51,114 bases of DNA from an uncultured Scytonema sp. (GTDB taxonomy: Bacteria > Cyanobacteriota > Cyanobacteriia > Cyanobacteriales > Nostocaceae). The translations under genes and the position numbers were made by a program. This document shows positions 27,716 through 36,645 of this stretch, piece by piece. Each line of letters opens with the position of its first letter. Position 1 is the stretch's first letter. The stretch covers positions 1 to 51,114 of the forward strand of contig CALMVQ010000169.1 of NCBI GenBank assembly GCA_937873135.1. The letters run 5' to 3'. Below the pieces are notes generated by a model. That model worked only from the letters and a program-made list of their open reading frames with translations. It searched no databases and was not told where the DNA came from.

Positions 27716-28344
27716 TTACCTGAAAATTGCTGTAAGACCTTAGCCTCATTCTGCCTGAGTCTGTAACTGGTATTGGTAACTCGTGACCCGAGCAAATGTG
27801 GTCCGATGAAGATTACGGGTAACGCTCCTAAAGTCACTAGAGCTAGTCGCTGCTCTACGACGAAGAGTAGGAGGGCACTAATAATCATTAAAAAGATGTT
27901 GTAGATGCCCTTTGGGAAATCAATTGCGATCGCTCTCTCAATATCAGTCAAATCGCTGGAGAAGCGGGACATAAGTTCACCCGCCTGAACGCGAGCGTAA
28001 AAACTTAAGGAGAGGTGCTGCAAATGATTGAACATTTTGAGACGCATATCTTTCAACACACCTGCTCCTATGAGGGCACTGAGATAATCCTGACTCAGGC
28101 TAGCTAGAGAATGAATTATGAAGACAACAGCCAGTCCGCTTAGTAAGAGTGCAAGAAAGCGACCATCACCAGTAGCTATAACGCGATCAAAGATCAACTG
28201 ATAGGCAAAGGGCAGAAGCACCTCGAAGGCTAGTTGAAGTAGCATCGCCGGGACGATCAAAAGCCCTTGAAGCCAGTACATCTGAAAAAAGCTGAGGGAA
28301 AATTGCAATAACCATAGCTTAAAAATAGGATTGTAAGGTACCAC
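27712..28344 (-). pseudogene. ABC exporter, transmembrane part only (3' truncated)
   Basis: 210 codons covering the start of a type-1 ABC exporter: membrane helices (about 27-50, 65-90, 145-165, 167-185) and the coupling region LSLSFYARVQAGELMSRFSSDLTDIERAI. The frame stops at QQFSGN where the IS630 begins, so half of the membrane domain and the whole ATPase domain are missing. Its ORF overlaps the end of amidinotransferase 2 by 26 bp. The real start may be slightly downstream. It may have exported the pathway product before the IS-linked deletion. Confidence 0.85.
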
Positions 28345-29464
28345 GGCGTCTGATGTCTAAAGTTGCACAATGAAATGCACCTCCAAAGGGATTAAAGTGC
28401 ATAAAGTTACACGGTATTGGCTTAAATCCCCAATCTTTTAAGGCACGAATTGTTGGTTCTTGAGACTTTTCACATATTACCCTCTCTTCGTCCAATAGTA
28501 AAACATTCATACTTAACCACATACTACACAGAGCAGCATTTTCATTAAAAAAGCCTCCTTTAACAATGACTGGTTCCGGTGCAACCAAGATATCCCACGA
28601 TTTTAAAATTGATGGCAACCTATTAACGTCAATGTATTTTGGGTTAATCATTACTTTTCCAGCTCCAAGAGGCACAAATGTAGTGTCAATATGCATTGGC
28701 TGCTTTGAATTCGTCTCAATAACATGAACTCGAAATCCTTCTCCCAAATGACGTCGTACCCAATTGATTCCCGCGTCGTTAGTTACATTACTCTTAGTTA
28801 CAAAAATATCTTTACCGCAACGGCTAAAATCTGCTGCATCGAAAACTACTTCAGATTCGTCGATCACATATCGTATCTGTTCTCCATCTTTGGGAACAGC
28901 GTATTTTTTATCATATAGAGAATTTAGTAGAAGAGGCTTTGGAGCAGAAGTCCATTTTGCACCTTGTTCAAAATATTCCTTAAATAGTGAATAATAGGCA
29001 TGACGTTCAAAATAACGGCATCTCCATGACATAGGTGCCTCAATTATTTCATTGCCTATCACCAGAAAACAGTCTCGAGGGCAAGCTGCACAAAAGCCCC
29101 TAGATGACCAATGTGGGGTAGAAAATTTTCGATGGTAATCAGCTATACTAGGACGTCTGACTTTAACACCTTCTGATTCAAGAATATGGATAAACTCATC
29201 CAATTCTTTTTGTGCTGGCTCAATACCCCATTTTTGGGAAATTCTATAGCCACCTCCAATAAGAAGAAGATTATAAAGCTTTTCGGGAATACCACCTAGC
29301 AAAGCTATATGTCTAGGAGGATGACTAGCGCCTTCTAGCCTACCGACAACAACTTCCTCTAATGGATCCCATTCATTGTATGAGTTAACAACGCATCCAG
29401 TTGTTATAGGAAAGTCACTTTCATTGTGAATTTTATCTTGAGCCAATTCATTTGCAATCGACAT
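28319..29464 (-). CDS. Amidinotransferase 2 (glycine amidinotransferase family, CyrA/SxtG-like)
   Basis: 381 codons with a strong ribosome site (GAGGAG 8 bases before the ATG). Family features of L-arginine:amine amidinotransferases are present: the Asp in VVFDAADFSRCGKDI, the His in MHIDTTFVPLG and the nucleophilic Cys in FHCATLDIRRRG (about Cys366). These enzymes move the amidino group of arginine to an amine, giving a guanidino compound; CyrA and SxtG are the cyanobacterial toxin examples. It is the second intact paralogue in this cluster, and a third broken copy (47662-48123) is closer to this one than to amidinotransferase 1. It follows the KS-CLF-DH gene by 35 bp. The acceptor amine is unknown. 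Confidence 0.93.
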   Translation of the reverse strand: MSIANELAQDKIHNESDFPITTGCVVNSYNEWDPLEEVVVGRLEGASHPPRHIALLGGIPEKLYNLLLIGGGYRISQKWGIEPAQKELDEFIHILESEGVKVRRPSIADYHRKFSTPHWSSRGFCAACPRDCFLVIGNEIIEAPMSWRCRYFERHAYYSLFKEYFEQGAKWTSAPKPLLLNSLYDKKYAVPKDGEQIRYVIDESEVVFDAADFSRCGKDIFVTKSNVTNDAGINWVRRHLGEGFRVHVIETNSKQPMHIDTTFVPLGAGKVMINPKYIDVNRLPSILKSWDILVAPEPVIVKGGFFNENAALCSMWLSMNVLLLDEERVICEKSQEPTIRALKDWGFKPIPCNFMHFNPFGGAFHCATLDIRRRGTLQSYF

Positions 29465-29499
29465 CTTTTTCTCCTCTTATTTGAAATGTTTCAATTCAG

Positions 29500-32400
29500 T
29501 CAGATATTATGAGCTACTAGTTGGACAGCCAAATTATCACAAGTACCAATAACTTTATTACTGTGGATAATTTCTGCAACTGTAATAACATAGGGTTCTT
29601 GAGAATCATCAATTTCTTTTACCGTTATCCGAAATTGAACTTTATTTGCTTCCTTAGTTATCTCACCCCGAAATTTGGCATTACTTTTCAAATTTTTACA
29701 GTAGTTGAATTTGAATGCCTCAAACTTCGTATGTAATCCTAAATAGTACATATAGAAGAATACAACCTGGCTACAGCCCTCTACTAACATCGTTCCAGGC
29801 ATAACAGGATCGTTTTTAAAATGCGCTTCAAATATCCAATGTTTGGGATCTATATCTAATTCACCCAAAATTTGACCTAATCCCCACGTTCCTCCTTGAG
29901 GATTTACTTGTAAAATTCTACTAATCATTAGTAGTTTATTGCTGCTAAGGGCAAAGGGCTTTTTCGTAAGGTACGCAGCGCCAAAACAGAGATTAAAATT
30001 ACCTGCTTGCAAAGCTTGAATCTCTGCATCGCTAAACTTTGTTTTATAGCAAGTCAGGAAAGGTGTAAAATGTTGTTTTAAAATAGCTTCTTCCTTGGAC
30101 ACAGCAAATACAGGTAAGCCTTTGGAATTATTTAAATCTGCTTCTGAAAAATAACCTGAAATAGCTTTGCATACTATAAACTGCCGATTTTCATAATAGC
30201 AATTATATTCGTATTGAACAAGCAAATTATTTTTAGTTTTTATCAGCTTATGGATAAAGACTTCTCCGCGTATCGTATTTCCTGGCTGAGGAAGCTCATC
30301 TAAAATCTCAACCTGGCTATCTAAAGCGCGGTAGCGTAGTTTCCCTTCAAACATCATGTCACAACCTATGTAAGCCAGCGCTAAAAGCATGGTGTGGGAC
30401 GCTTCAAAGGGAATCAATCCAGTTAGTACGTTATCAGTTGCATAAAAGCTGTCTGGAGGAATGTCATACTCCCATTCTATTGTGCATGGCTCCAATCTAC
30501 CTCGCTCAGCTGTCATTTTGGTTACTCTGCTGACAAACATAAATGGGGATGAAGGCGTGCGTGTACGTATGGGATAGCAATCCATTTTTTGATAATAATC
30601 CCCCAGTACATTAGAGATTTTACCCTCCACCATTTCAGCAATCTGTTCTAAATTCCAAACAAAAATTCTTGATTTAATATCTGCCACTATACTGCCAGAA
30701 TTAATAGGATGATCTAATATGGAAGGGATAATTTCCAATGCTTGATTTTCTGGTAAATCAACAGACTCTCTAAGTAAATTTGTCGTTTCTATAACAGGCT
30801 GAGTAATGGTTAAAAGGCGGTTCAATTCTTCATAAAATGCGGATTGAATTTCCAAGAATAAATTTTGATAATTTGCATTCGATATAACCTGAATTTTTAG
30901 CGGGATTTGTTTGCAGTTTAACAAAGGAGATGGATCTTTTGTAGAATGCTTATTTTGGTTCATAAAAACTTTAAAATTTATGTTTTTAAATTGCCGGATG
31001 TTCTCTTCACTAAGGATACGATCCCCCATCCTTGCCGTACCATTTAATAAGGTTTTAATGACTCCTTTGCGAAGAGCGATGTGAGGTAGCGATCGCTCAT
31101 TTTTTTGCTGAAGTTCACAATAATGACCTTCGCCCAAAATCAGATGAGCACAGGAGTAATCATTGCTCATACCGTTAACAGCAGCAAACCGTTTAGGTTT
31201 CTTATCTGATAGCTCCCATGATTGACCAGACTGCTGCATGGACAAGGCTGGAAAAAAACGATGATAAAGACAAAGAGATATTTTTATGATGCTTGCCATG
31301 CCTGACAAGACAAAGCTGTTACCAACATTGGTTTTAACTGAACCTACCTGTTTTTGAGCGAGAGAATAGAGCTTGCTCAACCCCGCTATTTCATCACTGT
31401 CTTGTACAGCTATTAAACCATTTTGACTTAACTCGATATACTCCACCTCTTCAGGTTTAACTCTGGCTTCTGCCAAGGCACTTATAACTGCTTGACACAC
31501 GCGGTCAGCTTCTGCTTCATTTCCATTCCCTTGGATAATCGCCAGGGATTCGATGCGGGCGTAAATCCTGTCTTGAGCTTTTTCTGCCTCTGCTGCTCGC
31601 TTAAGCACGATCGCGCCTGCACCTTCACCAAAAGTCAGAGTGCCCTTGCAAAACCTTTTACACCATTCTACGTGTTCCCAACCACTTGCTTGGTCGATAG
31701 CTCCTACTACTACAGCATTCACTTTCCCAAAGTCTAGTAGTAATCGGGCTACTTCAATTGCTTTGTATACAGAGTTTTCTTGTGCTGACACCGTGAAAGC
31801 TGGCCCTGTAAAATTCCATAGGGCTGAAATACGGCTCGCCACTAAATTTCCAATCAATCCCGTCATTCCTTCCACGTAGAAGCCAGGTGAAATACTATCT
31901 TTCAAGATGGATTCCAGTCTACTCATCTGAATATCCGTTAATTGAATGTTGAATTTATTGAGGCTTTCCCGCAAGTACCAGGGCATGTCGATCCGGGTGA
32001 TGGTGCGGTGAGTGCTGAGATTCATTTCTGTGGCAATGATAACAGCTGTGTTGCTAAAACGCTGTTCTCGGGTGAACCCAGCATCACGCAAAGCCACATC
32101 AGCAACTTTCATCATGAATAAATGGTCAAATAACAGAGGTCCCGTTTCATTAGGGGGTATTTTGAAGGCGGCACAATCAAAATCAATTTTCTCCAAGTAG
32201 GCTGCTTTTGGTGCGGGTTCAACCAGGGTTTCCTCAGCCCCTGACCAACGCCAGGGTGGCAAGGATGCTATCACTTCCCGACAATGATAGAGCGCCTGGG
32301 CAAAAGCGTCAATTCCTTCGACAGCCTCAATGTGCATATGCATCCCCACAATAGCTAGGGGACTCGATTCAGTTTGTTTAGGCTGGACGAGCACAGGAGT

Positions 32401-33759
32401 TGGCTTAGTGGTTGCGGGAATATATTCTCTCAGGATCAGGTGGGCGTTGGTTCCGCCGAAACCAAACGCATTAATCCCAGCTCTTTTGGGTTGGTTTGTT
32501 TGAGGCCAAGGGGTATGTTCTTGGATGATATTTGCAGAATTTATAGCCTTATGCTCAGATACGATAGCATCCTTAATGCCAATGGTCGCTGGAATGATTC
32601 CTTCTCTCATTGCCCATATGACTTTGATCATGCTGACCATCCCAGAAGCTGTCAGCATATGACCTGTATGGGCTTTATTGGCTCCTAACATTGGTATTTT
32701 ATGCTTGTCCGCAAAGAATTCCTCTAGAGAATTCAGTTCCGTTCGATCACCCAAAGGTGTTCCAGTTGCATGGCATTCTATATAATCTGCTGGTTTTGAC
32801 TGCTGATAAGCCCGTTCTAGGGCAAGGTATTGTCCTTTCTTCGACGGACTCAGGATATGTTTCCCTCCGCCATCATTGGATAAGCCAATGTTTTCGACTA
32901 CAGCATATATGCGATCGCCATCCCGTTCTGCATCTGAGAGTCGTTTTAAAACAAAAATACCTGCTCCTTCTCCTGTCTTGATGCCTTCGGAGGAGCGATC
33001 TAAAGGGATACTCCCTCCCTGGTTCGGGAAAGCATGAAGCACATTAAAGCCATGAATAACATAAAGGCGTTCAGGACAGCACACAGCGCCCGCAAGCATC
33101 ATATCTACCTGACCACTGTTCAGGTGATAAGAAGCTAGTTCCATAACATTCAAGGAACTAGCACAAGCAGAATCGATTGTGTAGCGAATTCCTCCAAGTC
33201 TCAAACTACTACAGATGACACTAGCTGGCAAGCTAGCAGTTATAGCGTTGTCGAGAGAAATATTGAGTTCCGATGCTGGATTGTCAAAATGGAAATTTTG
33301 ATGATTCAAGAGTTTTCTTACAAAATACTCCAATGCTTTCAAGTGCATTGATGAGAACAGTTTGCTAGAGTATTCTGTCGGAAAAGAGAGATTGCCGAAA
33401 ATTAGCCCTGTTTTATTTAACAGTTGTTCATCATGAAAATAGCCACTATCTTTAAGGGCTTCCTTAGCTGCATAGAGAGACCAGTGAAATATCCTATCCA
33501 GGGTGATTAGCTTTTCGGGGGGAACTTTATAGTTATAAGGGTCAAAGCTAAATCCGCGAAGATAACCGTTTTTAGTATAGCTGATCTTGTCTGGCGTTCC
33601 TAGTTCTGGATGGTAGTATATTGACAGATCTCTGCCCATTTCTTCTCCAGTGAGTTCAGAAGTGACATCTAGGCCACTCATTAAATTTTTCCAGAATTCT
33701 TCAGGGTTCTTCGCGCCTGGGAACAAACAACCTATTCCAATAATGGCAATTTCATTCAT
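29500..33759 (-). CDS. PfaC-like synthase: KS, chain-length-factor KS and dehydratase domains
   Basis: 1419 codons from an ATG with a strong AGGAGGT site. Residues 1-455 form an active KS (Cys in YTIDSACASSLN, His in ECHATGTPLGD and KAHTGHMLTASG). Residues about 475-900 form a second KS fold in which the Cys is replaced by Gln (TVSAQENSVYK), the mark of a chain-length factor. The C-terminal third (about 1090-1410) holds two hot-dog folds of FabA type. The second is catalytically plausible (FEAHFKNDPVMPGTMLVEG), the first degenerate. KS-CLF-DH is the layout of PfaC in PUFA synthases and of heterocyst-glycolipid synthases. It would carry out iterative elongation and dehydration or isomerisation. 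Intact. Confidence 0.93.
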   Translation of the reverse strand: MNEIAIIGIGCLFPGAKNPEEFWKNLMSGLDVTSELTGEEMGRDLSIYYHPELGTPDKISYTKNGYLRGFSFDPYNYKVPPEKLITLDRIFHWSLYAAKEALKDSGYFHDEQLLNKTGLIFGNLSFPTEYSSKLFSSMHLKALEYFVRKLLNHQNFHFDNPASELNISLDNAITASLPASVICSSLRLGGIRYTIDSACASSLNVMELASYHLNSGQVDMMLAGAVCCPERLYVIHGFNVLHAFPNQGGSIPLDRSSEGIKTGEGAGIFVLKRLSDAERDGDRIYAVVENIGLSNDGGGKHILSPSKKGQYLALERAYQQSKPADYIECHATGTPLGDRTELNSLEEFFADKHKIPMLGANKAHTGHMLTASGMVSMIKVIWAMREGIIPATIGIKDAIVSEHKAINSANIIQEHTPWPQTNQPKRAGINAFGFGGTNAHLILREYIPATTKPTPVLVQPKQTESSPLAIVGMHMHIEAVEGIDAFAQALYHCREVIASLPPWRWSGAEETLVEPAPKAAYLEKIDFDCAAFKIPPNETGPLLFDHLFMMKVADVALRDAGFTREQRFSNTAVIIATEMNLSTHRTITRIDMPWYLRESLNKFNIQLTDIQMSRLESILKDSISPGFYVEGMTGLIGNLVASRISALWNFTGPAFTVSAQENSVYKAIEVARLLLDFGKVNAVVVGAIDQASGWEHVEWCKRFCKGTLTFGEGAGAIVLKRAAEAEKAQDRIYARIESLAIIQGNGNEAEADRVCQAVISALAEARVKPEEVEYIELSQNGLIAVQDSDEIAGLSKLYSLAQKQVGSVKTNVGNSFVLSGMASIIKISLCLYHRFFPALSMQQSGQSWELSDKKPKRFAAVNGMSNDYSCAHLILGEGHYCELQQKNERSLPHIALRKGVIKTLLNGTARMGDRILSEENIRQFKNINFKVFMNQNKHSTKDPSPLLNCKQIPLKIQVISNANYQNLFLEIQSAFYEELNRLLTITQPVIETTNLLRESVDLPENQALEIIPSILDHPINSGSIVADIKSRIFVWNLEQIAEMVEGKISNVLGDYYQKMDCYPIRTRTPSSPFMFVSRVTKMTAERGRLEPCTIEWEYDIPPDSFYATDNVLTGLIPFEASHTMLLALAYIGCDMMFEGKLRYRALDSQVEILDELPQPGNTIRGEVFIHKLIKTKNNLLVQYEYNCYYENRQFIVCKAISGYFSEADLNNSKGLPVFAVSKEEAILKQHFTPFLTCYKTKFSDAEIQALQAGNFNLCFGAAYLTKKPFALSSNKLLMISRILQVNPQGGTWGLGQILGELDIDPKHWIFEAHFKNDPVMPGTMLVEGCSQVVFFYMYYLGLHTKFEAFKFNYCKNLKSNAKFRGEITKEANKVQFRITVKEIDDSQEPYVITVAEIIHSNKVIGTCDNLAVQLVAHNI

Positions 33760-34210
33760 TGAAATTAAACCTCCTTTTCCTCAGGACAATGTTTGTAAAC
33801 TTTTCACGGCAAAACTCTTGTCTGAAATCTGGTTTTTCACCTTGCTCAATTCCTCTTTAAATGCCTCGAATGGCACTGTTAATATGCGTTAATGCGACAG
33901 ATATCTGCGTTCATTATATGATAAAAAGCGTCTTCATAACTGTCGATGAATTTCTTCTGCGATACTTCGTGGTCTTTTTTCTGAGGTTTCAGAAAGAGCG
34001 TTACGTCAAACCGTTCTTGTAAGAAGAAAAACAACCAAGCTTGCCACCTGGCTAGGATACGTTGTCAGCTTTCCAATTGCAACATAAAAAACCTCCTCGA
34101 AGTCAATAATAAGAAACACCGTTCAACTCAATTTTCCAGAAATATTCAGGATTGTTCGCACCAGGGAATCAACCACTTATTCCAATAATGACAATCTCAT
34201 CCGTCAAAAG
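33760..34210. other. Intergenic region with a degenerate KS start (34132-34206)
   Basis: On the minus strand, directly after the KR-DH stop, a decayed copy of a KS N-terminus can be read: DEIVIIGISG, a stop codon in place of Cys, then FPGANNPEYFWK. It resembles the true start of the KS-CLF-DH protein (NEIAIIGIGC, FPGAKNPEEFWK) 375 bp further on. The rest of the region has no open frame. It holds a second good ribosome site (GAGGAGG, about 34090-34098) followed by an ATG and only six codons. Confidence 0.65.
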
Positions 34211-36595
34211 TCAACCCCCTTTTCCCCAGAACAATGTCTGTAGTTTTTTCATAATGATGTAAGTGGCTCCTTGCCACTGAATATAAATTTTTCCAGTTTT
34301 ATTAGATACAAAACTATTTACTGTTACGCTAATATTATTGCTCGAAGTTATCTCAGTTGAAACATAGAAATCTTGCTCAAAATCCAGAGGCTGGAATTGT
34401 TCAATTTTTTCAAAACCCATCGGCAAACAGCCCTCACCTAGTTGGTAATAAGTCCAGAGCAGTACATTATGCAACTGCACATCAGCTAAGTAAGGATTGA
34501 AAGAATTAACAGGAAACTGTCCTTGTTGTTTTTGCTCAACAACACCTAAATTACATAGGGAAGTAATTTTGCGTTCGTTGAGGTGCAAAACTTTTTTTAC
34601 TCCTTGGAAGGTCTTGCCGTGAAAAAGGACACCTCCGTCCCCATATAGCTCATAGGATTTACCATCTGTTTGAAGATCTAGATTCTTGTAAATAGGCATC
34701 TCACCCCACTCTTTTTCAAACCGGAGTGTGGCACTATAGGAATAAAGAAAATGATTTTTTCCTGTTGGTTGACTGCTTATTCGTACTTCAAATGAACGCG
34801 CTATATCTTCAATAACAAGGGCAGTCGCATTAGCAAAATACTCTTTATGATACCCTTCTTCAAAAATAATTCCTTTGAACAGTTTGAAGTTTTCAACAGA
34901 TCTGACTTTATAGTTTGGTAGAACATTTTCACAAGACTTCACCATCCAATTAACAGCACAGGTTACTGGTAAAACCGCATTTTTTCCAATAACATGATCT
35001 TTTAAAAACGGATTATCAGCTATTTCCAGAATTCGTCGGCTCTTTCTTACTGATAAGTCTTGTATAAAAGGATTTATCGGGATGCTCAATGGTCCACTGA
35101 CAACAATTTGCTCTGTAGCATGCTCGTTGGCAATTATGAATTCATCTCGACATAATTTAACTCCCAATTCAACAGGAATAAGGTCGATTTTTTGCTGTTG
35201 ATAATAATTCTTTAGAGTTGGATCTATCATTCCTCGCTCCCAAGGACCCCAGTTTATCGAAACAACACGACTTTTGGGGAAGAGATATTTGAAAGCATAA
35301 GTAAATTTATTGAGGATTTCGTTAGCTACGGCGTAATCGGTTTGACCTGTATTTCCGAAATAGCCAGCTACAGAAGAAAACAGAAAGACATATTTCAGAT
35401 TTTCTGGATTGAAAATAGTGAGCAAATTTTCCAATCCTTTAATCTTAGGTTCGAGTACTCGATGGAAATCTTCCTGTGACTTTTTCTCAATCCGCTTATC
35501 AGCTATATTCCCTGCCCCGTGGATGATCCCCGTAATCACTCCTATGTTTTCTTGAACTCCCTCAAGCTGCTTTGCTAGCTCGGTTTTATTGGTAACATCT
35601 GCACTGATGTAAATTGCCTCTCCACCGCAGCTTTTTACACGAGCTAAAGTGGTTTGAATTTCACGTTGCGATCTTAAAGCATGTAGAACTTTGTTGACTT
35701 CAACGGGAGTTAATTTCTTTCCTTTTTGGATGAGGTTGTCAATAATACGCTTTTTGAGTTCGTTTTCATCAGTGCAGTCTTTAGCCCAATCAGGTTCGCA
35801 GAGCTGCAAGGCTGTACGTCCTAATAAAATAAATTTGGATTTATAGGCGGCAGCAAGTTCCACTACACAGTCAGCCGTAATGCCACGTCCGCCACCACTA
35901 ACTAAAAATACGCTCTGAGCATTTGGCGTTTCCTGGGGATTATAGGCGAAACTCTTAATACGTTCTAGGGTTAGAGTCATTCTCTCTGTTTTAGTACGCC
36001 CAACTTCCAACAAACCAGTATCTGGATCTGCCATTTCCTCAATTACGATATTTGCAGCTTCGTCGGCGTTGATACTAGGCTCTAAATCGATATGACGGCA
36101 ATAAACATTTGCCCATTCACGGTGTAAAGATTTGACCAAACCTGATAAGCCTCCGCCAATAATGGAATTAGCTTTTTCAACGGATGTTCCCATTTGACCA
36201 TCAAACTGGGTAACGGTTAAAAAATAAGCATTACTACGATGTTTTGCAGTTGCATTCACAGAATCTTTTAGATGTTTAGCACATAGAAAGACTAATTTGA
36301 CTATTTCTTTATCGTCCTCACGAAAAAGATCGCCTATTGATGCTGCGGTTTTAGCCGGTGGATGGACGTGGATAAATCCTCCAATCGGACCAAATTTTTC
36401 TTGAATCATACTCAGGGTTTCCTGTAGGTGCGATTCTGTTGCATCACTAAGGTTTACTACCTCAATCATTTTGTGCTCATTCCATTGATTAGAGATTAAA
36501 TGGGCAGGGAAGTTTAGAATAATTGTTTTATGACCCTGCCCAAACAGCTTTTCTGCTAAAGCCGTTCCTAAGCCATTTCCTCCCTCGGCGATCAA
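34211..36595 (-). CDS. PfaA-type ketoreductase-dehydratase polypeptide, frame-separated from the ACP
   Basis: 794 codons from a TTG at 36595. It contains a PUFA-synthase-type KR built from a structural sub-domain (about 1-220) and the catalytic one (SVFLVSGGGRGIT, LFSSVAGYFGNTGQTDYAVAN; about 225-500). After these comes a dehydratase hot-dog region (NPFLKDHVIGKNAVLPV, about 535-790). The frame stays open upstream through GFIWLIAEGG, the first strand of the KR fold, back into the A9 run at 36650-36658 where the ACP frame stops. No ATG exists between. So the natural protein was probably ACP-KR-DH in one chain, joined by a -1 frame change at A9. Role: reduce and dehydrate the growing chain. Confidence 0.9.
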   Translation of the reverse strand: MIAEGGNGLGTALAEKLFGQGHKTIILNFPAHLISNQWNEHKMIEVVNLSDATESHLQETLSMIQEKFGPIGGFIHVHPPAKTAASIGDLFREDDKEIVKLVFLCAKHLKDSVNATAKHRSNAYFLTVTQFDGQMGTSVEKANSIIGGGLSGLVKSLHREWANVYCRHIDLEPSINADEAANIVIEEMADPDTGLLEVGRTKTERMTLTLERIKSFAYNPQETPNAQSVFLVSGGGRGITADCVVELAAAYKSKFILLGRTALQLCEPDWAKDCTDENELKKRIIDNLIQKGKKLTPVEVNKVLHALRSQREIQTTLARVKSCGGEAIYISADVTNKTELAKQLEGVQENIGVITGIIHGAGNIADKRIEKKSQEDFHRVLEPKIKGLENLLTIFNPENLKYVFLFSSVAGYFGNTGQTDYAVANEILNKFTYAFKYLFPKSRVVSINWGPWERGMIDPTLKNYYQQQKIDLIPVELGVKLCRDEFIIANEHATEQIVVSGPLSIPINPFIQDLSVRKSRRILEIADNPFLKDHVIGKNAVLPVTCAVNWMVKSCENVLPNYKVRSVENFKLFKGIIFEEGYHKEYFANATALVIEDIARSFEVRISSQPTGKNHFLYSYSATLRFEKEWGEMPIYKNLDLQTDGKSYELYGDGGVLFHGKTFQGVKKVLHLNERKITSLCNLGVVEQKQQGQFPVNSFNPYLADVQLHNVLLWTYYQLGEGCLPMGFEKIEQFQPLDFEQDFYVSTEITSSNNISVTVNSFVSNKTGKIYIQWQGATYIIMKKLQTLFWGKGG

Positions 36596-36645
36596 CCAAA
36601 TAAAACCCTCAGCTAACCGCAGATCTCGCTGATCAGGTTTACTGA

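Noticed and set aside
28319-29464. Arginine deiminase or peptidyl-arginine deiminase instead of amidinotransferase
   Set aside because: The fold family is shared, but the DAADFxRCGKDI, HIDTTF and C-terminal FHCATLDIRRRG pattern is that of glycine amidinotransferases such as CyrA and SxtG.
29500-33759. Ordinary type I modular PKS
   Set aside because: A second KS with Gln in place of Cys, FabA-type hot-dog domains, no AT or ACP, and a separate PfaD-like ER identify a PUFA/Hgl-type iterative synthase.
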